Made by a program: the position numbers and the translations under genes
Part shown: one piece after another, positions 9,101 to 15,216 of the stretch
Layout of the letters: each line of letters begins with the position of its first letter
How positions within the stretch are numbered: position 1 is the stretch's first letter
NCBI GenBank assembly: GCA_934216145.1
Contig: CAKQBG010000038.1
Location: 1-20,658, forward strand
DNA: 20,658 nucleotides
Origin: an uncultured Anaeroplasma sp.
GTDB lineage: Bacteria; Bacillota_I; Bacilli_A; Acholeplasmatales; Anaeroplasmataceae
Direction: 5' to 3'
The notes under the pieces: generated by a model
What the model was told of the DNA's origin: nothing
The model's database searches: none
The model's input: only the letters and a program-made list of their open reading frames with translations

Positions 9101-11695
9101 ATTTGATGTTTGATTATCTAATTCAAATGATAAATTACCATTATTTCTAATATTAACAAAATTTATATTTTTTCCATTTGCGATACTAGATACTGTGATT
9201 GATGCTTCAATTGTATTGTTTGAATTAAATGTATAATTTTTTGAATTTAATACAGTGTCTAAATATATCATTGAAGATGTATTATCATCACAAATACTAT
9301 TTATTAATCCTGAAAAATTAGAAATGTTATTTAAATATAAGCTAGAACTATTACCTGATTTAGCTGTCGAATTATATAATCCAGTTATTTTAGTTGTAAA
9401 TGCATTTTTAGTATTGATATTAAGACCATTTGATAAATGCATTTTTAAATTTTTACTACTTACTGCTATATTACAATCACTATTTAGCTGCGAAGCATAA
9501 AATAAATATTCTCCACTATTATTCAAAGGAAGACTTGAGACAGGTAGAGTAGTTGTTGCAGTTTTAATTATATCAACATTCATTAAGCTAGATAAATAGC
9601 TTTCATTATCAGATTTAGAAGTTAATGATATATTACCGTAATTAGTTATTAAATCAATTTGGTTAGAAACTCCTAATAATCTACCTATTATTCCTGAAGC
9701 ATATTCAAAGCTTCCATCTATAGTTATAGTTCCATTTAAGGTAGAATTATCTTTTTTTCCATATTGATTTTTTATAAATTTATTAGTGTATCCTGCTCCT
9801 AATATTCCACCTATTGCTAAATTACTTTTAGCATTAGAAGTAATACTTACAGTTGATAAAACATTAGTAATTGAGCCTGTTGTATAGTCTATAAAACCAA
9901 CTAAACCACCAAGCTTATTAAAATTAGTTGTTGCAGTTGAACTAGATGAAGAAGTATTTTCTATAGTTCCATTAACTATAGTATTAGAGATAGTACCAAC
10001 AATACTATTACTGATAGAACCTAAATATCCTACAACTCCACCTACTGAATATTCATTAATATTATCATCAAATGTTGCATTGATATAAACATTACACTTG
10101 TCTATTTCACCACCATCTAAATAACCAACTAAAGCACCAAATGCTTTTTTATTATCGGATTTTTTTGGAGTGAATTCATATTTAGTATTTGTATTTGTAG
10201 AACCTAACACAACATCAATATTACTTAATTTGCCTGAAAACCATGGGAATAATCCATAACAATCAATTCCCATATTAGTAATATAATAATCACTTAAAGG
10301 AGCATTGAAAATAGTTATATTGCTATTTTCATTACTTGATTTAATAGTTGCATTAATTTGTGTAGTAACAGTAGGAATACCAATTAATGACATATCAATA
10401 TCATTAGCTATTACATAAGTAAATTCAGATGATGCAAAATGACTATTTAGATTAAATAATTCATACATATAATAAAATTCATTTGCATTATTAATAGTTA
10501 ATATATTTTTATTAGTATTTTTAATACCCCTTAATATAGGCGTTTCATAAATAAATTCATTATTAGAATTTTTCAAATATTTTTGAATAGTTCCATTATA
10601 ACTATCTAATGAAAAATAATTATTATTTTCAGATTTTGAAATTTTAGATGTTAAATCAGAAAGACTATTACAATATATACCTGGATGATCAGCATCCTTT
10701 AAATCAGAATTAACCTTCGAAGGATCAAAGGTTATAGATACTTTATTATTATTTTCAACATAAGATCTTATTGTAGAATCATAAAAATAAGCATTTTTTA
10801 CTGCATCGTCGTCGCCGCTATTAACATTTACAATTTCTGCTTGAGTTAATACTTCAGTTGATGCTGTTTGAGATAAAATTGATACAGCACTATAAACATA
10901 AGATATTTTACCTGTTTTTGTATTTATTGAAACTAAACCTGAAACAAAAAAACCACCCTGACTGCTTATACCACTTGAATTATCCTCATTTGATTCTAAC
11001 ATTTTGTGATAACAGTATTCTACTGTACCTTTATTTTCACCAACAAGAGGGGCTATATATGCGGCTCCCCTTGGATTATAGCTTAATACAATTCTAGGTG
11101 AAATTAAACCTAAATTTTTAATTGTACCATTATTTTTACTAAACATTGCAAAATACTGAATATATGTATTTGTTTCATTGTCACTTGAATATAGATATTT
11201 AGTAACATTCTCATTTTTACTAACTAAACTAATAAAATTTAAGTATTTAATTTCAAAGCCATTCCCATCAAATGTACCGCTAAATGCTTTATCATAGCCT
11301 ATAGGAATGAATGAATCAGTATTTTTACTACAATCAATATTATTTAATAATTTATAATTATATCCTAAAAAATTTTCATTATATGATTCATTTTTAGGAT
11401 CACATAAATTAGAAAATAAAATTAATTCACTTGGAGTTGCAATGGTAATTGTTTTATTTTCTATTGATGTGCTATTTGCTGCATCGGTCATTGAAATAAA
11501 AGTAGATGTATTTGTATTCTCTTTACCAACATAAATATTTTGAGTAGATTCGTATTTTCCATAAGCTTTTTTTATATCAATTACCTCTACTTTGTTTGAA
11601 AAAACAAATACGAATGTCAAAATGGCACTTATAATTGTTATTAAAGATAATGATAAAATAAATATTTTTTTTCGAGTTGTTATTTTATTTTTCAT
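101..11695 (-). CDS. Giant (3864-residue) GLUG-repeat surface protein, putative adhesin
   Basis: This is the last gene of the operon. The start is taken as ATG at 11693-11695, because AGGAGG lies 8 nt upstream. A GTG at 11704 in the same frame sits inside that ribosome binding site. The start overlaps the end of the upstream gene by 11 nt, which suggests translational coupling. A basic N-terminus and one hydrophobic segment (about residues 10-34) make a signal peptide or membrane anchor. Residues ~60-1280 hold a GLUG-type beta-helix region: an early GTFDGNGFEI motif near 140, then glycine-rich turns such as GALVGYLDGGEI (~520), GGVVGYLG (~550), GGLVGFID (~600), GGIVGLNN (~1070) and GGIMAYG (~1125). 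Helical blocks follow at ~1315-1700, ~1990-2200 and ~2700-2900, separated by Tyr/Asn/Thr-rich beta segments. The last ~950 residues look like beta-sandwich domains. I see no LPXTG motif, C-terminal membrane segment or catalytic motif. GLUG proteins include many adhesins, so adhesion is inferred. A cell-wall or matrix scaffold is the alternative. Confidence 0.85.
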   Translation of the reverse strand: MKNKITTRKKIFILSLSLITIISAILTFVFVFSNKVEVIDIKKAYGKYESTQNIYVGKENTNTSTFISMTDAANSTSIENKTITIATPSELILFSNLCDPKNESYNENFLGYNYKLLNNIDCSKNTDSFIPIGYDKAFSGTFDGNGFEIKYLNFISLVSKNENVTKYLYSSDNETNTYIQYFAMFSKNNGTIKNLGLISPRIVLSYNPRGAAYIAPLVGENKGTVEYCYHKMLESNEDNSSGISSQGGFFVSGLVSINTKTGKISYVYSAVSILSQTASTEVLTQAEIVNVNSGDDDAVKNAYFYDSTIRSYVENNNKVSITFDPSKVNSDLKDADHPGIYCNSLSDLTSKISKSENNNYFSLDSYNGTIQKYLKNSNNEFIYETPILRGIKNTNKNILTINNANEFYYMYELFNLNSHFASSEFTYVIANDIDMSLIGIPTVTTQINATIKSSNENSNITIFNAPLSDYYITNMGIDCYGLFPWFSGKLSNIDVVLGSTNTNTKYEFTPKKSDNKKAFGALVGYLDGGEIDKCNVYINATFDDNINEYSVGGVVGYLGSISNSIVGTISNTIVNGTIENTSSSSSTATTNFNKLGGLVGFIDYTTGSITNVLSTVSITSNAKSNLAIGGILGAGYTNKFIKNQYGKKDNSTLNGTITIDGSFEYASGIIGRLLGVSNQIDLITNYGNISLTSKSDNESYLSSLMNVDIIKTATTTLPVSSLPLNNSGEYLFYASQLNSDCNIAVSSKNLKMHLSNGLNINTKNAFTTKITGLYNSTAKSGNSSSLYLNNISNFSGLINSICDDNTSSMIYLDTVLNSKNYTFNSNNTIEASITVSSIANGKNINFVNIRNNGNLSFELDNQTSNNPNLIINGVFEELSLNTSANNIYNAGNITINDKKTTSTPINTIDINIYASGICYKNLAVLKDDSQNPLKASYDTNEIGSLNNVINNGKILITSDNLDKNMSVYEQDTSSRMAKKTEQKSTIRLNGSVYASGISYLNEGIISNGFNLANIELDVYSRTDTNKYVIGGIAAYLNGQYAQIRDSANDGTLQLINISNIKKGYCYVGGIVGLNNYNYSNTQLDSINSIIAFTINYGTLVGFNGTDNVKINTNNIKNYSSYVGGIMAYGAANTINVVNYGNIYGNEVVSSIVAGLDMSIYKNVDFYLANTINYGRVYLLEKYNYSGYLFNVVSFNSIDVINNPTASLKYTKSGLYDANSSNYYYSGAMFGLVDFSNGNSAKPNIRYVINLYSAPIVQSGNQINMPSSKIDTSTFITVNGSTDSFGGGSIKYAPMTSISDSNGNIGVFSKDFIFRKAIDKDSSAVDFTKYLTDNYIADFFEFIRFDKINTILLDKIGWRSIAYANAAEILAKNVELMSKFVSNDNLTKENFTAPFNSTTWVSNIDTTIISDFLTYSIKTTELKDQYSNIINEVIFGDNYKSSITNEIRTKIIENLIKDISTYSKEEYKDLLQDLLYDELLAKMISGENTDYQVVQSKVKELLNSASEENLRLTLNNYLEMIVKHNLDISKMFENDTNNYYLQKKIDLINTLLNGYNEETITKMAMDIVGATSSAEVGVKAYLSLNSNQDIAKNIYSIMVASNSENSDYISALNKAFKKYDISTFISDVKSINDTYPSTKITTGSGTNQTTSYPYTYINGTKITYEKDYTELWNIIKNNKNIQNIITDKYLKDVTDPTSSVVYKGLIAKATEYNNTYQSNDGPSSLDANDNNNQNGLIQINDASTLINNRFIYTPDSVNSTATYYYGPFDKNGNLFSKNLGTNYQSLGRNIYDAINIGNTKSYYVPVFISTNNDITKEKIAKSNTTSNYKDIATYYWHNSYLNNSTPNDQWVSDYIVDSKGDDCQRFIYRYANSKNKYVVDGYNFDPTYKPTFNTDDAVRDNELTDGITNQKGYLVASKTSEHENRDYYLKGYISTSIYTGIWYMANYWVNKNQLIGVYLMSQDVYNVYGYKGVQTTQYTYYTMDDLLKLDGIRTKSIDDPTRTDDTEVSIVSALITNLLNNDTDNTVKKAIVQAVAEYAQKNDFKTTEYRTVNLLAKALVNTPFANASISNVFALLPQSTLENITYTDHDDTENNNLYKKLQSLIKNSTYTVKDNLISLATTDEAYFKKLLLATLTDLTTYNNSSGKEISDYDFTYFLYRYIDYLKEKENGISDENISKYIISNINDLKILSDLANTDWDKFIDMYDGNADGNADGFGGTLDVMELHQRMGLIKSYGGSKYSGMIGDYNTTTGKSSSLSGNAVMPFMVTNKIDSDTYKTNSTKSDYIEDTSPNNIGYYVANDSKVYSLNKTSAIGNSISNSGYKLYTTKTDNKGYFETTISDPNVSKFIKNLINQDTLYGVQLRGTYTDTDTDNINTVTKNIIIKSREYENAILPKNVIWFTPSEDGIIKLVLATGENGYIPGFKIVTITRDKTDSSKSLYSRKITGFNNYSPSGFDASWTYNMSSGNTPLTKSLIYFEIPVSKNIEYCLTGYKESNNKTDVPMILYLDLGQNGSSNTAKYPDLSNIETNYTNNYLNKTLTTNTTDNPLSNFGLYLASNFINTIYSKKTSTTLPESITVNNPSILLVRAKLGTVTINGSTTYTYKESQTVTDTGTEITIDKVLKSFNNDGYRAFYLSGGTYKITPSTDCEITELLLIDKKASFSYNTTDSSVDTIKVKSDKDSIEGLLYTGAKYEDLNAFKINLYNNTTATIGYNDRIIETLATVYSTYTSKSIDNKTIYKLFDQDCMKNLLNSTNSSNVSYIDLIEAMLKADYDGKDSVFGRLISKVSAETLIKQLIEIADYDLDKNIMTSIISICNQEGKSYPTVNKYIIAAYLGQDFLNNTKQLTKTKLYELLNNYKDKDHKVGYYQFILNDTSIDSDKFIEFIKHLGGQADIEGYGIFALASSQGIKNGKFIPDNLELQDLDNNNFETTSSAWRGDENTIGTVNYHFYVSMKQLKKSISTSIIEMDLIDSNNNKYFANNNQITINGSTGTITYYITKSQYERINGSFTIDTGNLVIASKATIYIGLNDSYNELNDNNKTFTITKANNTLKTDTKIKVEAEDETVKTIYVINFIIIDNDATNYTYTLTSDVTLESTGGDVTLTFTTTNPNLNNSDLSSFINIEKGNKSYNYLNNRDEFKKYFSFYTTGFYQVVKKNDSNYVATIKYSVNQSLPYGDYKVSINVGTKPFITMTKNANSEANIEYIEFDHQSVNVNNTMTSSILFGRTFEANDFIMNEDNIPNYLTDFRISSNATVKINWEDSNIITTASGLRKFIVPYEITAENGNTNKYTHILAEIAPFDRSYATIYKDGNILTTDTTNVKYALVNNTNISASDKLNLSFTRNEGVPTYRIYFNLNNFYIDSNTSFGLEDKSETNKIGMSYMATSYAGLTASVTENCELGTYSYQYSYTDKLGRIFYFPIVNITKEYSTDSLISELTFISSNISLGSAHTRVNPNYAFIPNENTSDNQKNYHYDENEKYYSDFKNSDVTVTNGKMVYSDNASLSGTNYYILGTVSDVQLSDYAPTMIVDEYAEVYQYTTHNKIIKYNGNQTQSDTYILDISKTNLSNNFVYLYVPFYTDDNQNGNEDETDTHSVYLVKMTIENGKKIISTVYNTSGDSDNDKVGEFNKNSELKNIHSLSITVGGKTYYVSKYAGKKGNVSLNMNYIGNPSDGHFWYVSYAVFSESYLYKDSDTASINYYHISIVVLTNNIYFKIKVNTDKKFENSAIYLTISYVTYDKDNNQISNTLSCYAIKLNELNNDIYTFTTQYDLAMLPSGYFKFYLELPHGYSVTYTASKENKLTNTDTHYEDNKGSYLPPSSVVPQQIELIFNVKETTDISNSLWGEGTTSTVTKEAEYQSSTKS

Positions 11696-12857
11696 TAGAT
11701 ACACCTCCTAAAACGCTTGGATCTACACCCCAAACTGTTAAAACTCTATTAGCCTGAATTAATTCCAATGAATAAGAAACTTGTACATATATATTTTCTT
11801 TGTATACTGCAGCTGAAGTTTTAGAAAAATATGATTCATTAATGTTAAAGGTATATTCCTTAATTTCTTCACTAGATGAGATTGGAATTGTCATATAACA
11901 ACAATTATTTACTTGATCATAATACCAATTATTAGCATTTACCTCGAATGGTGATCTACCACTAATTTGATCTTTTTTTATGTATACTTCTTTTAGCTTT
12001 GAAGCTCCAGGATATAATTGTGATGAAATCCATGCATCAAAGAATTTAACACGCAAATAAGCATTTATACCAGTTTTTACTTTAAATTTAAATCCTAATT
12101 GATTTAAATACATATACTTGCTTTCTAATGAATTCAAATTTCTTTCTGTTGCATAAGTATTAACACAAGATAATCCAGCATTTTCACCTGATGTTATAGT
12201 ATCATCTGCTGTTATTGAAGTAGGTTCATATACTAAAGTGAAATATTTTTTATTTACATCATAATTTTTAGCCTCATCATAAATACCATATCCTTGAGAA
12301 TCAATGCCTGATAAAGTATAATACATACTTATATTATTTTCATTTGGAGTCGATACATATTTATGACCTAAACGATAATATTCATTATTTTCATTAATCT
12401 CTGTAGCTTTTTCAAAATAATAATATTTATCATATTTTTTATCTTTGTCATTCTCATTTATATGAATAAAATTACAAAACTCATCTAAAACGAATAATTC
12501 TTGTCCAATAGATGAATCAGTAGTTTCTTCTTCCTTATATTCTTTTTTCTCATAATAATTAGCAACATTAGAATCTGTTATTTCTAATCCATTATTTACA
12601 TTAACATCATTTACCTTAGATACTCCTGCTCTTTCCTTTAAAATAGCTTTGTATTCGTTTTGTTTAAATAAACGAGAATCAAAATCAACATCTTGATTTA
12701 GTGCATATGAAATATAACCTTCACTTATTATTTCTATTTTTCCACTTTCGACTCCACCATCAATAATTCTATTAAAAATAAAAGCAGCAAATACTGATAG
12801 AGAACTACAAAAAAGGATGATACAACCTATCATAATTATTAACTTTTTTCTTTTCAT
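11685..12857 (-). CDS. Membrane-anchored TasA/camelysin-like surface protein, 390 residues
   Basis: The N-terminus has a basic start and a long hydrophobic stretch (about residues 5-30, ending FAAFIFNR), a signal peptide or anchor. The rest is hydrophilic and rich in Tyr, Asn and Glu. The C-terminal half follows a pattern seen in TasA-like and SipW-associated proteins: a segment reading AYLRVKFFDAW, then a WYYD...CCYM strand pair, and near the end VQVSYSLELIQAN. The family assignment is from pattern memory, not a search. The start ATG has a GGGAGG-type ribosome binding site about 9 nt upstream. The gene follows the 239-residue gene by 19 nt and overlaps the giant gene by 11 nt, so the products are probably made together. 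Likely role: an accessory or structural partner of the giant surface protein (inference). Confidence 0.75.
   Translation of the reverse strand: MKRKKLIIMIGCIILFCSSLSVFAAFIFNRIIDGGVESGKIEIISEGYISYALNQDVDFDSRLFKQNEYKAILKERAGVSKVNDVNVNNGLEITDSNVANYYEKKEYKEEETTDSSIGQELFVLDEFCNFIHINENDKDKKYDKYYYFEKATEINENNEYYRLGHKYVSTPNENNISMYYTLSGIDSQGYGIYDEAKNYDVNKKYFTLVYEPTSITADDTITSGENAGLSCVNTYATERNLNSLESKYMYLNQLGFKFKVKTGINAYLRVKFFDAWISSQLYPGASKLKEVYIKKDQISGRSPFEVNANNWYYDQVNNCCYMTIPISSSEEIKEYTFNINESYFSKTSAAVYKENIYVQVSYSLELIQANRVLTVWGVDPSVLGGVSNEK
11704..11709 (-). promoter_or_regulatory. Ribosome binding site that sets the start of the giant gene
   Basis: The minus strand reads AGGAGG, a full Shine-Dalgarno core, 8 nt before ATG 11695. 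The in-frame GTG at 11702-11704 overlaps it and so cannot be the main start. The site lies within the coding sequence of the upstream gene. Confidence 0.8.
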
Positions 12858-12876
12858 AGGTATATCCTCCCTTTAA

Positions 12877-13596
12877 TTAATTATTTGAAGTGCTTGCTGT
12901 AGAGCTAGGCTTAGAAGTTTCAACTGGATTGGTATTAGTAACAGTTGATTGTATTGTTAACTTAAAATTATATTTTTCTTTTAAAAAATCATTATTTGAA
13001 GAATCAATTTCCTGAACACCAAATAAATATAAATAATATATTTTTATTTCATTACCATTGATTTCATCATTAATGGAACTATTATATTTTTTTTCAGTAA
13101 TATTTTCTTCTATTGTTTTTTTTGTATCAATACTAATATTTTCTATATCATTTTTACTTATAAATCCACAACAATAAGCTGTAGAAAGTGAAGCAACTCC
13201 TGAAGGTAATGTAGTATTAAATATATTAGATGCTATAGTGCCTGTAGTATTAGAATTAATATATTGATACTTAGGAATAGCTGAATAATTTATTTCAACA
13301 GTAAGATTATTATTAGTAACATTTTCTATTTCTAGTTTAACGACTATTACCATATCTTTAAAATATTTAGTCTCAGATTGGTTATCAACATCAAAAAATG
13401 CTAAGTTTGAAACTTGATATTCTGTAACATTTACTTTTGTATCATTTAATGTATAGCTAATTACATTATCAGATGTTTCTCCATCAATATTACCTATTTT
13501 ATGAGTATTTGTATACCAAGCAACAATGATTGTTATTGTAACTCCAAGTAATAATATTGGAGTAATTATATACATTAAAAGTTCTTTCTTTTTCAT
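12877..13596 (-). CDS. Small membrane-anchored surface protein with AWYT motif, 239 residues
   Basis: A lysine-rich start is followed by a hydrophobic helix (about residues 6-27) and the motif IVAWYTNTHKIG. The extracellular part is rich in Asn, Thr and Ser and looks beta-structured. A Ser/Thr/Pro tail (SKPSSTASTSNN) forms the last residues. The AWYT motif directly after the membrane segment is shared with the next gene upstream, so the two are probably paralogues or at least one export class. TasA/camelysin-type proteins have a comparable N-terminal layout, but this copy is too divergent to name. The start has AAGGAG 8 nt upstream, and that site abuts the stop of the 264-residue gene (10 nt between genes). 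No enzyme motif is visible. A structural subunit or accessory protein of the surface system is the best guess. Confidence 0.7.
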   Translation of the reverse strand: MKKKELLMYIITPILLLGVTITIIVAWYTNTHKIGNIDGETSDNVISYTLNDTKVNVTEYQVSNLAFFDVDNQSETKYFKDMVIVVKLEIENVTNNNLTVEINYSAIPKYQYINSNTTGTIASNIFNTTLPSGVASLSTAYCCGFISKNDIENISIDTKKTIEENITEKKYNSSINDEINGNEIKIYYLYLFGVQEIDSSNNDFLKEKYNFKLTIQSTVTNTNPVETSKPSSTASTSNN

Positions 13597-13606
13597 ATTT
13601 TACTCC

Positions 13607-14401
13607 TTAATTATTTGTATTATTTTTATTTGTTTGTATAGATATAGAACCAATAATAAGTTTTTGATATAAATAAGCATTACTTGATTGCTTACCATCA
13701 ATTAAAGCTAAAGATGCATTTTCATTAAACTCTAATACAAAATATAAATAGGCTTTTCCATTTGAATCTGATGTTAAGTCATATAATTCATTTACATTTT
13801 TCAAAGAAATACTAGTTTTATTAGATAAATCATCATCTAGACTTTTTTCATCAATTTTATAGAATTTAAATACATCTTGTATTTTTAAATCAGCTAAAGA
13901 AATATTATTATTATCAATTGAATATAATGTTTTATCTATATCGTTTACTTTAACTGTAACTTTATTATTTTCTATTTTATAAAGCGGCACATTTTTATTA
14001 ATTGTTGAAGAATTTGTAGATGAAGACTGATTAGGAACATATTTACAAATAGAACCATTTTCAACAACGAGCTTGTTAGGTTGTAATTCTGATTCGACAT
14101 TATCAAATGAAATAGTTGCTTGAAAAGATGAATCTTTAGGAGAATCTATAACAATTCGAAAATAAAATTTATTACCTGGATTTAAATTAGTAAATGATAA
14201 ATTTTTAGTATCTTTCCAAATCAATTCACCATCACTATTTATTCTTCTTTCAAGCTTAAGAGAGTATTCATCACCAAGTGTTGAAGCTATAATTCCATTA
14301 GCAGATACATTTTTATTAGATGTATACCAAGCTAAGCATACTACAATTAAAAGTGTAGTAGTAACAATTAATGTAAAAATATTGAATATTAATTTTTTCA
14401 T
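13607..14401 (-). CDS. First gene of the riboswitch operon: TasA/camelysin-like anchored protein, 264 residues
   Basis: The protein starts with a hydrophobic segment (about residues 4-25), then LAWYTSNKNVSANG. It continues with a beta-rich domain containing FTNLNPGNKFYFRIVI. That phrase resembles the 'L-PG' strand of camelysin/TasA-like proteins, where a Pro-Gly turn precedes a strand beginning with aromatic residues. The C-terminus ends in Asn/Thr-rich sequence. The ATG at 14401 has AAGGAAG 6 nt upstream. It is the first coding sequence after the cyclic-di-GMP riboswitch and its terminator, so it responds directly to the switch. A secreted or membrane-tethered fibre or matrix protein is inferred. 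No signal peptidase SipW gene is in the window, so processing cannot be judged. Confidence 0.75.
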   Translation of the reverse strand: MKKLIFNIFTLIVTTTLLIVVCLAWYTSNKNVSANGIIASTLGDEYSLKLERRINSDGELIWKDTKNLSFTNLNPGNKFYFRIVIDSPKDSSFQATISFDNVESELQPNKLVVENGSICKYVPNQSSSTNSSTINKNVPLYKIENNKVTVKVNDIDKTLYSIDNNNISLADLKIQDVFKFYKIDEKSLDDDLSNKTSISLKNVNELYDLTSDSNGKAYLYFVLEFNENASLALIDGKQSSNAYLYQKLIIGSISIQTNKNNTNN

Positions 14402-14418
14402 ACTACACTTCCTTTCAT

Positions 14419-14459
14419 AAAAAAAGTAAAAAACCAGTCACAAAAAGATTTGCAACTGG
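14419..14459 (-). terminator. Riboswitch-controlled intrinsic terminator
   Basis: On the minus strand an 11-bp stem (CCAGTTGCAAA with TTTGTGACTGG, two G-T pairs) closes a short loop and is followed by six T, then AC, then more T. It sits between the riboswitch aptamer and the first ribosome binding site of the operon. Its 5' arm is the 3' strand of the aptamer (14452-14459), so aptamer folding and terminator folding exclude each other. Confidence 0.85.
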
Positions 14460-14515
14460 CTATCCTTTTATGGACCCTATAGCTTTGCGTCACTAAATTT
14501 CTCTAGCTTTGCCCG
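14452..14515 (-). ncRNA. Cyclic-di-GMP-I (GEMM-I) riboswitch aptamer
   Basis: Read on the minus strand, the leader has the conserved parts of the GEMM-I class in order: GGGCAAAG (14507-14514), a short hairpin closed by a GAAA tetraloop (CTAGA/TTTAG, 14493-14506), the invariant linker GACGCAAAGC (about 14482-14491), and a second hairpin (GCTAT with ATAGC, 14459-14483) with the internal AGGGTCC tetraloop-receptor side. The 3' end AGCCAGTTGC can close the domain, since TTGC (14452-14455) pairs with GCAA (14509-14512). The class binds cyclic-di-GMP. The GGGCAAA segment matches the cyclic-di-GMP type more than the cGAMP-selective variant (inference). It lies in the 5' leader of the surface-protein operon. 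Confidence 0.92.
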
Positions 14516-14559
14516 TTTTATATTCATTAGAATATAACATATGTACTATGATTACTTTT

Positions 14560-14588
14560 ATTTTACCATTTTTAATAATTTAAATCAA
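14560..14588 (-). promoter_or_regulatory. Promoter of the riboswitch and surface-protein operon
   Basis: The minus strand has TTGATT (14583-14588), a 17-nt spacer and TAAAAT (14560-14565). This fits a housekeeping sigma promoter. Transcription would start near 14553, leaving about 38 nt before the conserved riboswitch core. It lies between the nusG terminator and the aptamer, so the operon has its own transcription unit. Confidence 0.7.
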
Positions 14589-14633
14589 TAAAAAAGTAAT
14601 TCATTTAATTATGAAAATAATATTTTCAAAATT

Positions 14634-14658
14634 AAAAAAACGTCATTTCTGACGTCTT
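14634..14658 (-). terminator. Intrinsic terminator after nusG
   Basis: A hairpin ACGTCA-GAAA-TGACGT, extended by weaker pairs, is followed by seven T on the minus strand. It begins a few bases after the nusG stop. It separates the rpmG-secE-nusG unit from the surface operon. Confidence 0.88.
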
Positions 14659-14663
14659 TATAA

Positions 14664-15206
14664 TTAAAGTTTTTTGACTTGATTAATATGGAATTCCATT
14701 GGAGTTTGACGACCAAACATATCTATTAATACAGTTAATTCTTCCTTCTCAATATTAACTAAAGATACATCGCCAATCATACCCTTGAATGAGCCATCAG
14801 TAACTTCAACACGGTCACCAACCTCAATTTCAAATTTAGGTTTTGTTACAATTCCAAGTTTTCTTAAAATCTCATCCATTTCATCTTTTGGAACTGGAAC
14901 TGGTTTTGTACCACCACCAGATGAACCTAAAAAGCCTGTAACCTTTGGTGTATTACGAACCATAAACCAAGCTTTTTCATCCATTTCGCCTTCTACTTCC
15001 ATTTCAACAAAAACATAACCAGGGAACATTTTATTAACCTTTTGTTTAACATTTCCCTTTTTATCAGTTACTTCTTCAACTTCTTCTGGAACTAGAACCT
15101 GATAAATTAAATGAGTCATATTCATAGATTCCATACGGCGTTCTAAGTCTTGTTTAACTGAATTTTCAAAACCAGAATAAGTTGTTACAACATACCATCT
15201 TTTCAT
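14664..15206 (-). CDS. nusG: Transcription termination/antitermination factor NusG
   Basis: NusG binds RNA polymerase across the cleft, controls pausing and links to Rho and ribosomes. The 180-residue length is normal. The NGN domain covers about residues 1-115, opening with WYVVTTYSGFENSVKQDL and containing MFPGYVFVEM (60-69) and the RNTPKVTGFLG segment (84-94). A KOW domain follows (about 127-175) with VGDRVEVTDGSFKGMIGDV and the family's end pattern FGRQTPMEFHINQVKKL. The start has a GGGGTGG-type ribosome binding site that abuts the secE stop (10 nt between genes). The product of a neighbouring conserved block, it is expected to be expressed with rpmG and secE. An intrinsic terminator follows, and the next gene is not rplK but the surface operon, which is unusual. 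Confidence 0.97.
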   Translation of the reverse strand: MKRWYVVTTYSGFENSVKQDLERRMESMNMTHLIYQVLVPEEVEEVTDKKGNVKQKVNKMFPGYVFVEMEVEGEMDEKAWFMVRNTPKVTGFLGSSGGGTKPVPVPKDEMDEILRKLGIVTKPKFEIEVGDRVEVTDGSFKGMIGDVSLVNIEKEELTVLIDMFGRQTPMEFHINQVKKL

Positions 15207-15216
15207 ATTTCCACCC

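Noticed and set aside
9255..9500. Plus-strand frame of 81 codons antisense to the giant gene
   Set aside because: Shadow of the real frame; no start signal, no family resemblance.
10858..11097. Plus-strand frame of 79 codons antisense to the giant gene
   Set aside because: Shadow of the real frame; low-complexity Leu/His/Phe composition.
14785..15018. Plus-strand frame of 77 codons over nusG
   Set aside because: Antisense shadow of the KOW/NGN coding sequence; Ser/Thr/Pro bias from reversed codons.
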